The notes beneath the pieces are model-generated. The model searched no databases and was not told where the DNA came from. It saw nothing but the letters and a program-made list of their open reading frames with translations. Below are positions 1 through 12,637 of a stretch of DNA of 64,000 nt, one piece after another; position 1 is the first letter of the stretch; each line of letters starts with the position of its first letter. The stretch comes from Hemibagrus wyckioides (lineage: Eukaryota > Chordata > Actinopteri > Siluriformes > Bagridae), in the NCBI RefSeq assembly GCF_019097595.1, contig NC_080720.1, positions 18,949,352-19,013,351 on the forward strand, written 5' to 3'. A program made the translations under genes and the position numbers.

Positions 1-1330
1 TTAGACAATGGAGCAAACACTTAACTTTGCCCAAGGTGAAAGAGATCACATGAATTACAATCTCCTCTTGGTTAGATGAGCCTTGTCATGCCTTGGCTCG
101 CTCTAGCAATTCCAGAAACTTCTTCACTAAATTGATCGGGGGGGGGGGGGGGTTGGATAGGTTGTGCTGAACTTTTAACTTACAGAGATTCAGTCATTAC
201 AGCATCCGCTACATAAACATTTTCACATCGCTGCTCACATATGGAAGTGCTCAGGATGCCTCATTTATCAAGCTTATATTACAAACAAATTGTCCTCAAA
301 GGTGAATTTAAACCATCTGCATTTATGACACATGAAGTCCACAGCCACCATTAACAATGAATTCTTGTCATACCAACTTGTGAGAAACAATAAAACACAC
401 AAGACATTTTTGCTCTGCTTTTTTAATTTTGTTTAATAGGCAATTCCGAACACGCCTTGAAAATATTCGTTTTTACGAATTATCAGTGCTGATTCATCAA
501 TAGCTCGCAAAGAATACCTGTGAACATTCATACATTCTTTTGACCTATTTTTCTCATGGAAACCCTGCAACCTTTTCCACCCTATAGGGGTCTTACACTA
601 AAAAGTACATAATATCAAAAAGTTCAGCTTTTCTTGCTGAATAAAAAGGAAACCAAAAAGTTGGGTTTGAAAATATCCATCTGATTATGTGCTAACTGTG
701 GATTCAAAGGGAAAGCACAGCCATGTAATCAGATCTTAGTAATATGTAGGAGTTTATGGTCATATGGAGGCGGTACGACTAAGTGTACCTAATTACACTT
801 TTTGTCATCATGCGGTGGGCTACACAGTTTAAACAAAACCCCCCAGATGGCCTTCTTCGGCTCATTCCTCACACATTCGCTACCTTAAATCACATTAGAC
901 TAATAGCTTTTTTAATCCAATGACTTATTTTATTTCAGCTCACAACACAGATATATTTTTGAGTTTGAGGACGCTTTTTCATGAAATTGTTGGTTCACTT
1001 TTTTTTTTTTTTAAACACTACTTTCTCCCAGTGTAGCCACTGTCATGTTTCACCCGCTAGATAATTTTCCTATTGCATGACAGTTACCAACCAGAGAAGG
1101 TGAGGGCTAACACATGCTTCCTCCAAGACACATGAAGCCTGCCAACCGCATCCTTTTGAACTGCTGCTCATGCTACATCACAAACCAGTTGAACACACAT
1201 GGAGAAAAACCTTAATTACACTCCTCTGAATACACGAGGTAACAGATGCTCTGATTGGCCCGTGTCTGAATTCCTGATATTCACTGACGCTAAGGCAAAT
1301 ACATCTCTGACATTTGTTATTTTACACTAT
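1..1330. other. Intergenic DNA, no gene recognised
   Basis: AT-rich unique-looking sequence with frequent stops in all frames and no recognisable coding homology. The only simple repeats are a run of 15 G at 138-152 and short A/T runs. I see no RNA gene or transposon here. Confidence 0.5.
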
Positions 1331-1332
1331 AA

Positions 1333-1450
1333 TTCAATTCATTAGGCTTTATTGGCATGATTGTACACATGTACAAAATGTCAAAGCACTACGGAAATTA
1401 CAGAAAACATTACAGAATTATTTATAACACTGAGTGTCTTGATAGAATCA
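1333..1450 (-). mobile_element. LINE-like 3' tail fragment
   Basis: The segment reads TTAGGCTTTATTGGCATGA followed by GTACAAAATG and AAAGCACTA, a pattern familiar from 3' ends of truncated fish non-LTR retrotransposons inserted in reverse. No coding part remains. The family name cannot be fixed by eye; it could also be a SINE tail. Confidence 0.45.
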
Positions 1451-1569
1451 TAGAGATGAGAAAATGGACATGAAGCATTAATATAAATATCTTAAAAAAC
1501 AACAACAACAATACAACAACCAGAAGACGTGTTGCACACAGTTGCACAGCTCAGGTTATTGTGCGCTTG

Positions 1570-1820
1570 TGTGTAGTTTCCAAATTTCTTCCTCTATCAG
1601 TGTAGGTGTCCTCCGGATTCTCAGGTTTCCTTCCCATAGGAGTTAATGAATGAGTGAATTGTGAGTGTGTGTGTGTTTTTTTGTGGTGTTCTGCTATTGA
1701 CTGACCTTCGATTCAGGCTGTATTCTCAGCTGGAGCCCAGTTTGTGTTCCCGGGATAGAATCCAGATCAACCACAACCCTGACCAGTATTATGTAATTAC
1801 AGAGGATAAATGAATGAATT
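1570..1820 (+). mobile_element. SINE/L2-like fish repeat, 3' part
   Basis: In order it shows GTCCTCCGGATTCTCAGG, a short (GT)n stretch, CTGACCTTCGATTCAGG, CCGGGATAGAATCCAGAT, CCTGACCAG and a GAGGATAAATGAATGAAT tail. This is the order of a very common fish SINE/L2-tail repeat ending in (ATGA)n. It is diverged and lacks a clear tRNA-like head, so it is an old 5'-truncated copy. Confidence 0.7.
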
Positions 1821-2556
1821 TAGGGTTCTCAATACAAGAGTATTAAACACTGTGTTGTTGTCAATTAGCACTTATTTAATTTATTTGAAAAACTCTCTTC
1901 ACTTGTGTGTTTTTTTTTGCTGCGCTAACCTCTCATTATCTGTGCTTCAGCTTGATTGTGTTCTTAGACCCCTAAACTATTAAAACAGCACGAGGAGATG
2001 TTTTTGATAGAGATTACACAGCGCTCGGGGTAAGGGCGCCTGCAAAATCGCACTAATGTACATGTAAACATTGTTAGTTTAACTTCATTGACATGAGGCT
2101 TTGTAATATTTTGAATTATTTTATCTTCATAGCATCTTAGGTTTGGCGTGCAGTCATTACTACTGCGAATTTGAAGGGATCGTTATGAAACTTTCAATGG
2201 CTCTATCCAGACCTGCACTTATCTTTTTAATAGGTCATTGTGATTAAAACAGCCCAAAGTTCCTCTATGTGTTGTTTTCCATTTTAAAAAGCCTCACTAA
2301 GCTAGTATTTCATGCAGTAATAAGCACCACCATTGTCTCATTATAAGCACTGCTGTACTAACAGTTCAATAACCCAAATGAAACTGTGTGCAGGCAACGT
2401 TATCTAACATTCAGACTGTTTTAAAGTAGTGTTGAACATGGTTATCTTCATTATTATTTGGCAGACACTTGCAGCTGCAGTTCTAATCTCTTTCCTGAAT
2501 GTGTTCTGTTGTGGTGCGAGTCTAATGAGGTTCATCTAAATAGTGAATCGATGTAG
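1821..2556. other. Intergenic DNA, nothing recognised
   Basis: Unique-looking AT-rich sequence with no long open frame, recognisable repeat or RNA gene. Confidence 0.5.
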
Positions 2557-3147
2557 ATATACTGATTAGCCAGGGCATTAAAACCACTGACAGGTGAGGT
2601 GAATAACACTGATTATCTTGTAACAGTGGCACCTGTCAAGCGGTGGGATATATTAAGCATCAAGGGAACAGTCAGTTCTCAATGTTGATGTGTTGGAAAC
2701 AGGAAAAATGGGAAAGCGTAAGGAGTGACTTTGACAAGAGCCAAATTATGATGGCTAGATGACTCGGTCAGAGCATCTCCAAAACAGCAGGTCTTGTGTG
2801 GTGTTCCCAGTATGCAGTGGTTAGTACATACCAAAAGTGGTCCAAGGAAGGACATCTGATGGACCAGTGACAGGGTCAAGACTGTGCATGTGAGGAAAGA
2901 AGATTTGTCTGTCTGATCCAATTCCACAGAAGAGTTACTGTAGCACAAATTGCTGAAAAACTCTACACTGGCTATAACAGAAGCGTGTCAGAACACACAG
3001 TGCATCACAGTGTATTGAGCTGAGGAGAGGCAGTGCCCCTGTGTACCACTGAAAACACCTGCAATGAACACGTGACTACAATGTGAACATTGGACCATGG
3101 AGCAATATCAGGCAGGTGGTTTTAATGTTATGGCTGATTAGTGTATA
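2557..3147 (+). mobile_element. Internally deleted Tc1/mariner-type transposon
   Basis: Both ends carry matching terminal inverted repeats: TATACTGATTAGCC...CATTAAAACCAC at 2557-2586, and its reverse complement GTGGTTTTAATG...GGCTGATTAGTGTATA at 3117-3147. TA dinucleotides at the edges fit TA-target insertion. Inside, from the ATG at 2708, is the decayed N-terminal half of a Tc1-type transposase. DFDKSQIMMAR, LGQSISKTAGL and, near 2940, VAQIAEKL are recognisable from the helix-turn-helix DNA-binding region, but stops and frameshifts break it. Coding similarity ends near 3105 (WTMEQ) and jumps straight to the 3' repeat, so the catalytic DDE half is gone. It is a dead element that could at most be moved by a transposase supplied elsewhere. 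Confidence 0.85.
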
Positions 3148-6100
3148 CTTCATCAATCACCAACACACCAGTTATTCATTGTTATGTAATGTGGCACTGA
3201 TGTACAAAAGAGTGAAATAGAGTAGAGAGAAAGCGAGACTGGCAGGTCTGCATTTCTAATTGAAGCAGTCACGCATATTACTCTCACTACACTGGAGATT
3301 GACTGAGCATGCCACATAATAATTGGCCTTATTTCTTTAATTCTGTCATATTTACCCAGATTAAATCCTTACATTAATAATGTTTTCATGACTAACTAAT
3401 GGCTTGCACTTTGCCAAGAATCGTTTTCTTCCAAGACTAATCCAAATTGGTCCAATTAATCATGTGAAAGGTAATTAGCGCAGTCAAATGAGATGTGAAG
3501 GCTTGTTGGTGCTCCGGGGATTTGTCTTTTCTTTTCGCCATCTCTCTCGATAGAAGTAAAAAAAAATTAGTCAAGGATGGTGGTAGCAGGAAGCCCAGGC
3601 ATTGGTGGCATAATACTAATGACTGTGCTTCTTTGTGGCAAAGTGTGTGGGAATGACAGCCATACTCATCCAAGCTGCTGGCACATTAACTGAGATGTAG
3701 AGTCATTGTGAACGCTAACACAGGAATAAGAATGAAGACAAGGGCAGGATGGGCAAAACCGAGGACAGACATTGGGTATCTGTATAGAATTCTGCATATG
3801 ATTGTGTATATGTATTTGAAATCATTTTCAAGCCATGTTTTTGTTGTCAGTTGTCATTAATGTGCTTTTTCATTGTGAAAACTGACTGTTTACTATGAAA
3901 ACACACAGCATGATGCTTTAGTGGAAATGCAGAAGAAGTCGGGGCTGTCTCATAGAGGATGTGATGCAACCACAACAGCATTTCTGGCACAGGGACAGCG
4001 AGGTCAGAGGAAGTGTTTGAACCCTCCCCCTTCTCTGTACAGGTGGTAAGGGGTTGAAATGTCACTAAGTGAAGAAGCAACTGTCAAAACACTTCAAAGT
4101 GTTCTGGTTAACTCTGCATTTATTTTAAGCAGCATGGTGCAACACTGCGACATGCAAGTTGGACAACTTGCACCTTTTCTAAACATCTGAGGAAATTTGT
4201 GAAATACTGTAAGAAGAACTACACATGGGCAACTGCTGGTGATTACTCAGAAATGTTAATGTATTCGAGTGAATCAATTTCACAACACCTAAAGTAATTC
4301 TATGGTTTTTATCTCAAAAGTAGAATTGAATTATACAATTCAAATGAATTTCTATATTTATTAAGGTACTTTATCTCTTTTCTTTGACATAAATCTATAC
4401 AAAATCAAATCTATAAAATGGACGGTAATGTTGGGAAGGCATATGCTTAAAGACAGGTAATGTTAAAATCAAATTCTTCCATATAGCTGTTCATATATGA
4501 TATCTTACCAATTAAATAATTAGGGTTAGAGCATTCTGAGATGCTGAGCACAACATCTTGCAGAATGCTGGAGAGCCAGGCAACAGGCAAATTATCTCTT
4601 ATAGAAAATTGCAAATTTCTATTCATGTCTGTTTGTGTTTTTCAGGTACAAACATACATAAATCATTCTGAATACATTCTGACTGGGAGGGCGGCCCATT
4701 GGAGGGCACCATAGACACACACATACATGCACGCACACACATACACACCGCACACACACACACATTCTCTAGGGGGCAATATAGGGCAGTCAGTCCTCCT
4801 TCCATCATGCTTTGGGAGGTGGGAGGAAACCAGAGAACTTTGAGGAACCCACATGAACACCAGGAAAAGATGCAACAACCAGCTACGCTGGAACTGTAAG
4901 CAGGCAACACTGCTCCTCTGCATCAGCGTGCATTATGTTTGACTAATGAGACTTTTATGGATTCTTGTTCTTGAAATATGAGACTAAAAAACAGCTGCAA
5001 TTGCAATTTGGCAAGAATAAGTAACTACCAAATACTACTGAATAGACTGATTCCCATCATGACATATGGTGATGCCTAAAAGCTGCAACATGGTTTCAAT
5101 TGAAGCATCTAGCACAATAGTAATAGTACACCTTTGTCTGAATAACAAGAGCTTTCAGTATGCTTTTATTTATAAGAATATCATATTATTTTTTTATTCA
5201 TCTGGAGCTGTGAGACATCATTGCTACCCGTTGCACCATCATGTCGCATTGTATCATACTCTTATCATTGAAAAAAAAGATAGTGTTAAAGATATATTAT
5301 ATTATACACATATATTTATATATTTGTCAATGATCGGGGAGATAAGAAATTCTGTAATACAGGGTTTATATAATTCCCCAGACTGACCATTACATTTGCC
5401 GTAGCATTTGAGTCTGGCTTCAGTTCTCCCATAAACTCTGACCAGCATGTTCTATCCTCATTCACAGTGTGAGCTATAAGCAATGGAGGCAATTTAGCCA
5501 GAACTCACAAGTATTGATCAAGACCCAGTGAAATAAATAGGCTGCCAGGCTCTTATCACTCAAAGCTGACAATATATGAGAAGCAGGTCCAGCTCTCAGC
5601 AGCTTGACTGCATCTCACAGAGCTGGGTTTTGCCATTAAAGTTAACTGTACATCATGCTCTACTTCTCGCGTCTCAAACCGGTGCAAATGTACAGATGTA
5701 CCTGACATCTGGATATGCTGAACTGCAAGGTTAAACGAGTAGTTCAAATTGAGTGGTGTTTTGCAAAGCGGTTAAAGTGCACAATTGTTAACTATACAGA
5801 TTTCATAATTAGCAGAAATGCTAATGTCGGGGAGCATGAGGATAATGAACTGTATGTATTTTAGTTCAGTGGAATAAATTGACCTTTTTTTAATTAATAA
5901 ATTTAGCTTCACTAGATTTGTTTTTGATAATAGTTACAGAGTAAACCATAATAATGCAATTAAACAGGGATGACTATTAGTTATTGTCCAGTTTAAATAA
6001 TTCAATTTTGAGACCCAATCAAAAATAAAGGTCTAGGCATGCAGCTAATGCTTTATTTAGCATCATGTCTGAGACAGTAGAGACAGATAAACATCCCTGG

Positions 6101-6996
6101 CCCAATTTATCAGATATCTTCAAGGAAACAGAATAATAATGATCTGGGGGAGAAAAACAACAACTAAACAAATAAATAAATAAATAAACCTGTGGAGAAT
6201 TAGCATTTCTGTGCTCAACAACTAACATGTGGATGAATGTAAGGATGGAGGTAAGCCTTTAACTAGCGGAGTGAGCTACATTAGCGAATCAAAGCTAGCA
6301 ATTAACTTTTGATCTTTTCCAGAATTTAAGTTCTGTATTAAATTTAAGACGTGCTGCTATCCACTGTAACTTACTAATAGGATGGGATCCTTTGTAAGAA
6401 CCATCTTTGTTAGATAGATAGAAACAAGTATGAATTGGCATGAGTTAGCTGGCTAAAGAACCTAGTAAGATAAACATCACTTGGCAGTTAGCTAGCTAGC
6501 TAATGTTATCTTTCATACTGTTGATAACGGAAGTGTTTTCAGTTCAGCAAAGCTCATGAAACATGTCATTTAAGCAGTTTTCACCAGATGACTTATTTAT
6601 GTTTACTTGAGGTATTTCCTTGATTACAAGGTCACTAGTGAATTATTATTGCACTAGAAGTATTTTCACTCATCCAGTGTGTTTAAAATTCTTTCCACCA
6701 CAAACATTACAAACTCACTTGTTTCCACTCACATGAGAAAACATCGCGCCAGTGACGGAGTTCTCTGTAATAATAAATATTAAGAAAATTAAATCAGGAG
6801 CAAAAACATTTGGAGAATGGATTTTTATCAGTAAATCAATGCATTAGTCACTTCTGCCTTGGGTCAGTAATTAACTCCAGTCAAGCGCAGCTAAACATTT
6901 TTGACGTTTGTCCTCATCTACAATTAACTGTCACAGAGGAGAGAGAAAGTAATCTTGTCACATTGAGTTCAAATAAGGATTACCAAGTCTGCTCCC
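3148..6996. other. Intergenic DNA with one (CA)n patch
   Basis: No gene recognised. There is an imperfect (CA)n stretch at 4711-4766. A TAATTA-rich block at 3300-3490 is discussed as a possible regulatory element. Open frames in this stretch (up to about 106 codons at 5066-5386) have no protein-like composition or recognisable similarity. Confidence 0.5.
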
Positions 6997-7023
6997 TTCT
7001 CTCTCTCTCTCTCTCTCTCTCTC
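6997..7023. repeat. (CT)n microsatellite
   Basis: Uninterrupted CT dinucleotides, about 13 units. Confidence 0.9.
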
Positions 7024-7811
7024 AGTCACTCAGTAATGAATAAAGATGATGGAAAGTATGACAAAGCACAGACTTGCATATAGATGTGACCAACTCTGCT
7101 GCCATTTTCTCGTCTCTCTCTTTGTGTGCTGCTCGCTATTGGTTTTTAACAATAGTATTTTTTTTTCTCTCCAGCATCATTTCAACATAATAATACATTG
7201 TCACTTTTCTGCTGTGAAAAGTTTAAATGAGGATGAACAGCAACATGCTAGCGTAAGAGATGAACATTTAGACAGTAGACTATTTGGAGTAATGGAAAAT
7301 ATTTGACAGCTCCTCTTAACAAAACATCTCACTGCAGTTTACTTTAAATCAGCCCAAGTATATCCTACTAACAGACAAATAATGTTATATATATAACTAT
7401 TCAAATGTGCCTTATGTAATACGAAATATCATAAACAAAGTATTACGTTTAGTGCACAAATTTTTGCCACTTTTACTTCATTTATAATAATACTATAAAT
7501 GGTTTTTTAACTAGTTAACATTTGGAAAAACTAAGAAAAAATACTGGGAGAAACTGAGCTCTTTTTTTTTTTTTGACAATTAGCAAGCAGGTTTGAATTA
7601 ATAGAAAGTGAACGTGCCAATGTTTGTAGCCTTCGAATAAACAAGGCTAAGCCTAAACTAATTCATAAAAGAAAGTGCCATTCCCTATCACATATTTGCC
7701 TACAGAAATCATAAACTTTCATTCTAGCATTGTAAAAATCATCTGAAGTAACAATACATCAAATAACTGAGATCTTTTTTTAAAATAATAAATGAATACC
7801 TGTATCTGTAT

Positions 7812-8290
7812 GCATTTATGCAGTTTTGTAAGCAGCCAATCATGTGGCAGCAGCACAAACTATCTGCATGAAATCATTCAGATACATGTCAAGAATTTCA
7901 GTTAATGGTCACTTAATTGATCAAACCATCAGTACTGGAGAGAAAATATGATCTCTTTGCCTTTGACCATAATTTGGTTATCGGTGCCAAATTGGCTGGT
8001 TTGAGTATTTTTTAAAAATGTTGATCTACTAGGATTTTCAGACACAACAGTCACTAGAGTTTACACAGAATGGTGCTAAAAACCCCTAAAAAACATCTAG
8101 TTAGAAGCATTTCTACAAGAAGAAGTGCTTTTTTAATAAGACAGGTGAATGTCTAGAGGAGAATGACTAGATTGGTTCAGCAAGAAGGCAGGAATGCTAA
8201 AAAACCCTAAAAAAAAAAGTTGTAGCCCATTTGCCTCAAGGTTCGACGTGTTGTACGTCCTAATATGCTGTTCTGCTTACCAGTGTTTCA
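7812..8290 (+). mobile_element. Rearranged relic of a Tc1-type transposon
   Basis: From about 7835 the + strand carries the 5' region and N-terminal transposase of a common fish Tc1-like element. FDHNLVIGAKLAGLSI is readable near 7960-8010, followed by a GFSDTTVTRVYTEWC-like helix-turn-helix segment near 8030-8080, with a CAGCAGCACAAAC leader. After about 8195 the next recognisable piece, GTAGCCCATTTGCCTCAAGG then TTCGACGTGTTGT at 8222-8255, is the same transposase further downstream but in reverse orientation. The copy is therefore internally inverted and deleted as well as decayed. No terminal repeat pair was identified. Confidence 0.7.
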
Positions 8291-9206
8291 GCTACATGAG
8301 CTCATAGATTCCCCCGAATGACAAGGGAGCGTGGACTATTTAGCTATCTATCTTGGATGCCTTGCCACAGTTGGCTGTGTTATTGTTTGGAATCAAACTC
8401 CAAATCTCACAATCTACAAGCTCAAGAGTAACAATCATACAGTATTTTCTTTCTTTTACTCGGTGCACATCATAATTTAGTCAGAGCTGCACCCATTCTC
8501 TGTCTTTACCCATCTATCGATTTATCTATCTATCTTTTACATGGGCAGATAGAAAGACGTATTAGCCATCCTTTCATTCTTTATGTCAGACTGAATAAAG
8601 ATACACAGTATATGGTCTCAGTTAAAAGGTTGATATAAATATACCTCTAAAAGGTTTCCTATGTACTGTCTCAATAACTCTATAACACTATATGGCAATA
8701 TCCTTACAATAAAAGCATTCTTCTCTGCAGTCTCTATAGCTTAATAGTGCTTAGTGATGCAAAAGCTCATACAATGGAGTCTTTGGTCAGAGTCAGAATG
8801 AGATCTATGGGAAACATTTGCGGAGATAAATTCTAGACTGGGGCCATTTTACAGAGTACACTCTCTGTCATTCAACTAAAAAATGGAATTAAACTGTCTG
8901 TTAAAAAAGAGCCTGCCTCAAAAACTCAGCAAAATCCATTGAATGTCCCTAATAAACAAATGAAATAGCCTACAGCTTGTTTTTTTTTTCCTTTTAGAGA
9001 GCAGAGAGAAATAGAGAGCAATCAGAGGTTATAAGAGGAAGTACTGCTCACTGCAAGTCATTTAATTAGAGCACCAGCTTGTTTCACTTTCTCTAATGAA
9101 ACACAAAAAGATCTGTGCGCAGTGCATCAGTTTTACACCATTTTCATGACCGAGCATGAAAACAAATCTAAATTAAATGAGAGATAATCAAAACACAAAC
9201 TAAAGC
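8291..9206. other. Intergenic DNA, nothing recognised
   Basis: AT-rich sequence with scattered stops. A few ATCT tetranucleotides near 8515-8535 are the only repeats seen. Confidence 0.45.
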
Positions 9207-9290
9207 TTTCTCTCCATCTCTCTGTCTCTCTGTCTCTCTCTCTCTCTCTAGCTCTGTCTAGCTCTCTCTCTGTCTCTCTCTCCTCCAACC
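9207..9290. repeat. Imperfect (CT)n tract
   Basis: CTCTGT and CTCT units with AGCT interruptions. A purine mirror, (GA)n, follows 130 bases on at 9422-9463. Confidence 0.85.
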
Positions 9291-9421
9291 AGTCTAAAGT
9301 TTCAGCTTAAATAAGTCCCATCATCTCCATGACAACCGTTGTGCGGGTAACATGGAAACATATTAATGTAAAACCATGGCAACGTTTTCCAATTGAATTA
9401 AGCAGCACCTGTGCACATTAT

Positions 9422-9463
9422 AGAGAGAGAGACAGAGAGGGGAGAGAGAGAGAGAGAGAGAGC
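9422..9463. repeat. (GA)n microsatellite
   Basis: GA repeats with one GGGG interruption. Confidence 0.9.
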
Positions 9464-10810
9464 AATGATCTTGGCCTGCGACAGGCAGCTGTGTCTGCAC
9501 TCACTTCAATTTCCATTTTTATTTTCCACCAAGTCAGACATTTTCTTAGTGGGTATGAACATTCAATGTATGGTTCTAATGACAAAGACTGTTCCTTATA
9601 TAAGACATGAACATTAGCATGTGTTCTTTCAGCCCTGCATTAGACTGAAATTGTGGACTAGTGCAAGGTTGCACGTCATTCTAATATCGTGCAAAGTGGA
9701 GTTGAAGTGGACAGAATTTTGATGTCAGTGGTAATGATAATGATTTTGATATGCTGATGCCAAAAGCAGGAAAACAGGAGAAAGATGAGCATGAGAAAGA
9801 GGGAGGGTAGAGGGGAAAAGGTGGGGGCTTGGGGGGGGGGTAGTAAATGAGAAGGCATGGTGGTGGAGGGGCTAGCTGGGGTGAAACAGAGTGAGAGTGG
9901 TTGTCAAGTGTACAGGAAAAAGGAGGAGAACCGAATCAACAATACATTGGCAAAAAAAGAAAAGAAAGAAAAGAAAAAAAGGTTCCTGTTTGCTGTTTTT
10001 CATGCTCTTTATAGAGAGATCTTTAGTTTAAACACAAGGCTGAAATCTTTCATAGTAGTCAAAATATTGTCAAATAAACCTGAATACCTCAGCAACATTA
10101 AAATACAATATGAAGAGGTGATGAGAATCATGTCTACTTCCATTGCATATTGATTAAAAATGGATAGGTTAACACATTTTCCTCTTCTTATATCATTCTC
10201 TATGTTCAAGAAAATATTGCTGCTCTCACAAGAAACCCACTACATTTAGAACTCCCTTTCTGAGACCTTAATCACTTGATATCTAAACCTCTGCTATGGT
10301 GTAATTGTATTTATTGTGTTTCTGCTGTCCAATTCTGAGAGAGATGCTTGGCGCTGTTCTGTGGGTGGTAAAGATGGAAGGGTGGTATTTCTTTTTCCTG
10401 TGTTGATTAGGGCAACTCTTCCTAATTGTGTAGGGTATTTAGCATCTCTTTTAAGCATGTTGAAGCAGGCTGCCTTGTGATGCTTCAGTTTGAAAAGAGG
10501 CATGTAAGCTCTAGCAGCCTAATGATGACAGATAATAACTGAAATAAATAATAAAAAAAAATAACCATTTCATCATTACTCTATTTCTGGAACTTTTATT
10601 TCTGATATCTCCTTTAAATAGAAATTGATACCTGACTTTACAAAGTGATATCAATTGCATTATGATTTTACATAAACCTAGCAGCCAGGACACACACCCT
10701 GTTTGTTTCCTGTTTGCTGCTGTAACAGCTTTCGCTCTAGATTGTGTGAGGATTTTGGATGTACAGTTATCAGCCACAAGAGCATAAGATGCTGTGTGCT
10801 GATATCAAGT
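9464..10810. other. Intergenic DNA, purine-rich patch, no gene
   Basis: The stretch 9770-9990 is strongly purine-rich on the + strand (AGGAGAAAGA, GGGGGGGGGG, AAAGAAAGAAAAG). Otherwise it is AT-rich with no coding signal. Confidence 0.45.
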
Positions 10811-10829
10811 GAGAAGGTCTTAGGTCTTG

Positions 10830-10972
10830 ACATCATTCCAGTTTATCCCAAAAGTGTTGAGTAGGGTTTGGTCAGGGCTCTGTGCAGGCCGCTCTGGTTT
10901 TCACGGTCCAGCCTCGGCATACCAGGTCTTCATGGGCCTCACTGTTCACAGGGATATTGTCATGCTGGAACA
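10830..10972 (-). mobile_element. Tc1-like transposase fragment, minus strand
   Basis: The reverse complement of CCAGTTTATCCCAAAAGTGT...GGTCAGGGCTCTGTGCAGGC matches the stretch of fish Tc1-like transposases around the SPDLNPIE...LWDEL motif, just before the last catalytic acid. The copy then runs on to TCATGCTGGAACAC. It is short, frameshifted and has no terminal repeats, so it is a dead fragment. The same subfamily occurs on the + strand at 17918-18245. Confidence 0.7.
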
Positions 10973-11350
10973 CATTTACATTTAGCTTTACAGCAGAGCG
11001 ATGTACAAAAGTGCTTTGAAGTCTCTGTCAGTGAACACACCGATACTAGCTTACAGACACAGACTAAGGGTACCAACAGTCTGAAACTCCGTTGGGAGGA
11101 AACACAGCCCACAGACAAACAGTTCTTTTTAATCAAACAAGAAATAACAAGTGCTAGTTTAAGTATTTCAGGAAGAGGCAGGTCTTCACCCGTTGTTGGA
11201 AGACAGCCAGGCTGAACATCTAGGGGAAGTTCATTCCACCACCAAGGTGCCAAAACAGAGTAGAGTCATGATGCATACCTACCTTGTACCCTGTGAGATA
11301 GTGAGACCAGTGGAGGATCTGAGGTGACGTGGTGGAGTGCAGTGCATTTC
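10973..11350. repeat. Dispersed fish repeat of unknown class
   Basis: AGCAGAGCGATGTACAAAAG, GTGCTTTGAAGTCTCTGTC, CTCCGTTGGGAGGAAACA, GGAAGAGGCAGGTCTTCACC, GGGGAAGTTCATTCCACCAC and CCTTGTACCCTGTGAGATAG form a block I recognise as a recurring sequence in fish genomes, but I cannot assign it to a transposon class. It directly abuts the Tc1 fragment, suggesting a nested or composite insertion. It contains chance open frames on both strands (115 and 97 codons) that I do not call as genes. Confidence 0.5.
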
Positions 11351-12565
11351 AGCCCCCTGGTTTCAGTGAAAGGAATATACTTCTACCTTTTCTAATTACA
11401 TGCATCCTATTCTTTTCTGTTATATATTAATTATAGTTCCTAGCCTTATATCTTCTCACAGTTTCGAGCAGCGAGTGGGCTCTGTCTGATCTAGTATAGA
11501 TAAGGAGTATCACTGTGTTCTGCCTCTTTATGCCAGCCCTCAGTGTCAATCCTGTCAATCTCAGGAGTTCCAGCCCCCTTTTCCAACTGACATCACAATA
11601 ACGATTCAAATATTATTATAATCATGGACATCCTACTACAAATTGATTAAATAGAGTGACCGGTGAAGGGATTTAGTTTAAAACTCATTAAAAATGCAAT
11701 TTGTGCTATCTCTGTTTCATTTTATTCTCGAATGTAACATTTTACTCTGATGTGTTTATCATTTGGTGTTAGTAATTTGTTACTCATACAGTCTGGTGTA
11801 AACAAGTACATGGTCTGATTAAGCATCTGTTTCAAGCTCTTTATTTAGATTAAATGGGGTTATGTTTGGTTGTTAAGAGTCTTTAATATGATTTGTAATT
11901 TGCTGCTTGTTATCCTTTAGATTCAAAATATTCAAAAACCAAAATAACTGATAGATGCAGGCCTAATGGATATCGGGTTTTATTTATTGAGGAGAATTTA
12001 GGATTTTGACACTGGACCTGGCACTTTTGTTTCAGTAAGAAAGGCTCAGAGGACTCAGAGTGGCTCATTTAGAAAATAGGAGCATCGATCTCACAGATAA
12101 ATCAGCAGCTGGTTTATAGAGTGACCCAGCTGCTGGGCAGAAACACCTGATAGTGATAAAGGAGAGGAGGAGGGGAAACCCAATTTGCCTTTTCTCCACT
12201 GTCACAGAGATTTAACCAGTCACTAACCCAGTAGCTGGGTTACTAAAAAAAAAAAAAAATGCTTTATCCTGGGTAGTGTTGCTGTGAATTTGGGAACACT
12301 GGGCCCGAGGTGGATGGGACAAATAACCAACTGTCCCTAAAAATTTCTCATATCTTACTCTTGAAATGAAATGAAAGGAAATGAAACTCTATCCTGCTAA
12401 AGATTTAATACCCTGCTTTACCTTGACTGTAGCATAATTGCAGAATGTTATGTTCTCTGCTCTGAAAAATAACAGCCCTATCTTATGAATATTTATGATA
12501 AATATAGCTATTTGTGATAAATATTTAATAGGAGCTGTTTCTGAAGACTCAGGCTTTGCACAGAC

Positions 12566-12569
<4 letters not shown>
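11351..12569. other. Intergenic DNA, nothing recognised
   Basis: Unique-looking AT-rich sequence. An A run at 12245-12259 is the only simple repeat of note. Confidence 0.45.
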
Positions 12570-12626
<57 letters not shown>

Positions 12627-12637
12627 GGAGAGAGAAA
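12570..12637. repeat. (GA)n microsatellite
   Basis: Long GA run with a few AA or GG interruptions near its 3' end. It generates Arg-Glu or Ser-Leu repeat open frames on both strands that are not genes. Confidence 0.95.
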
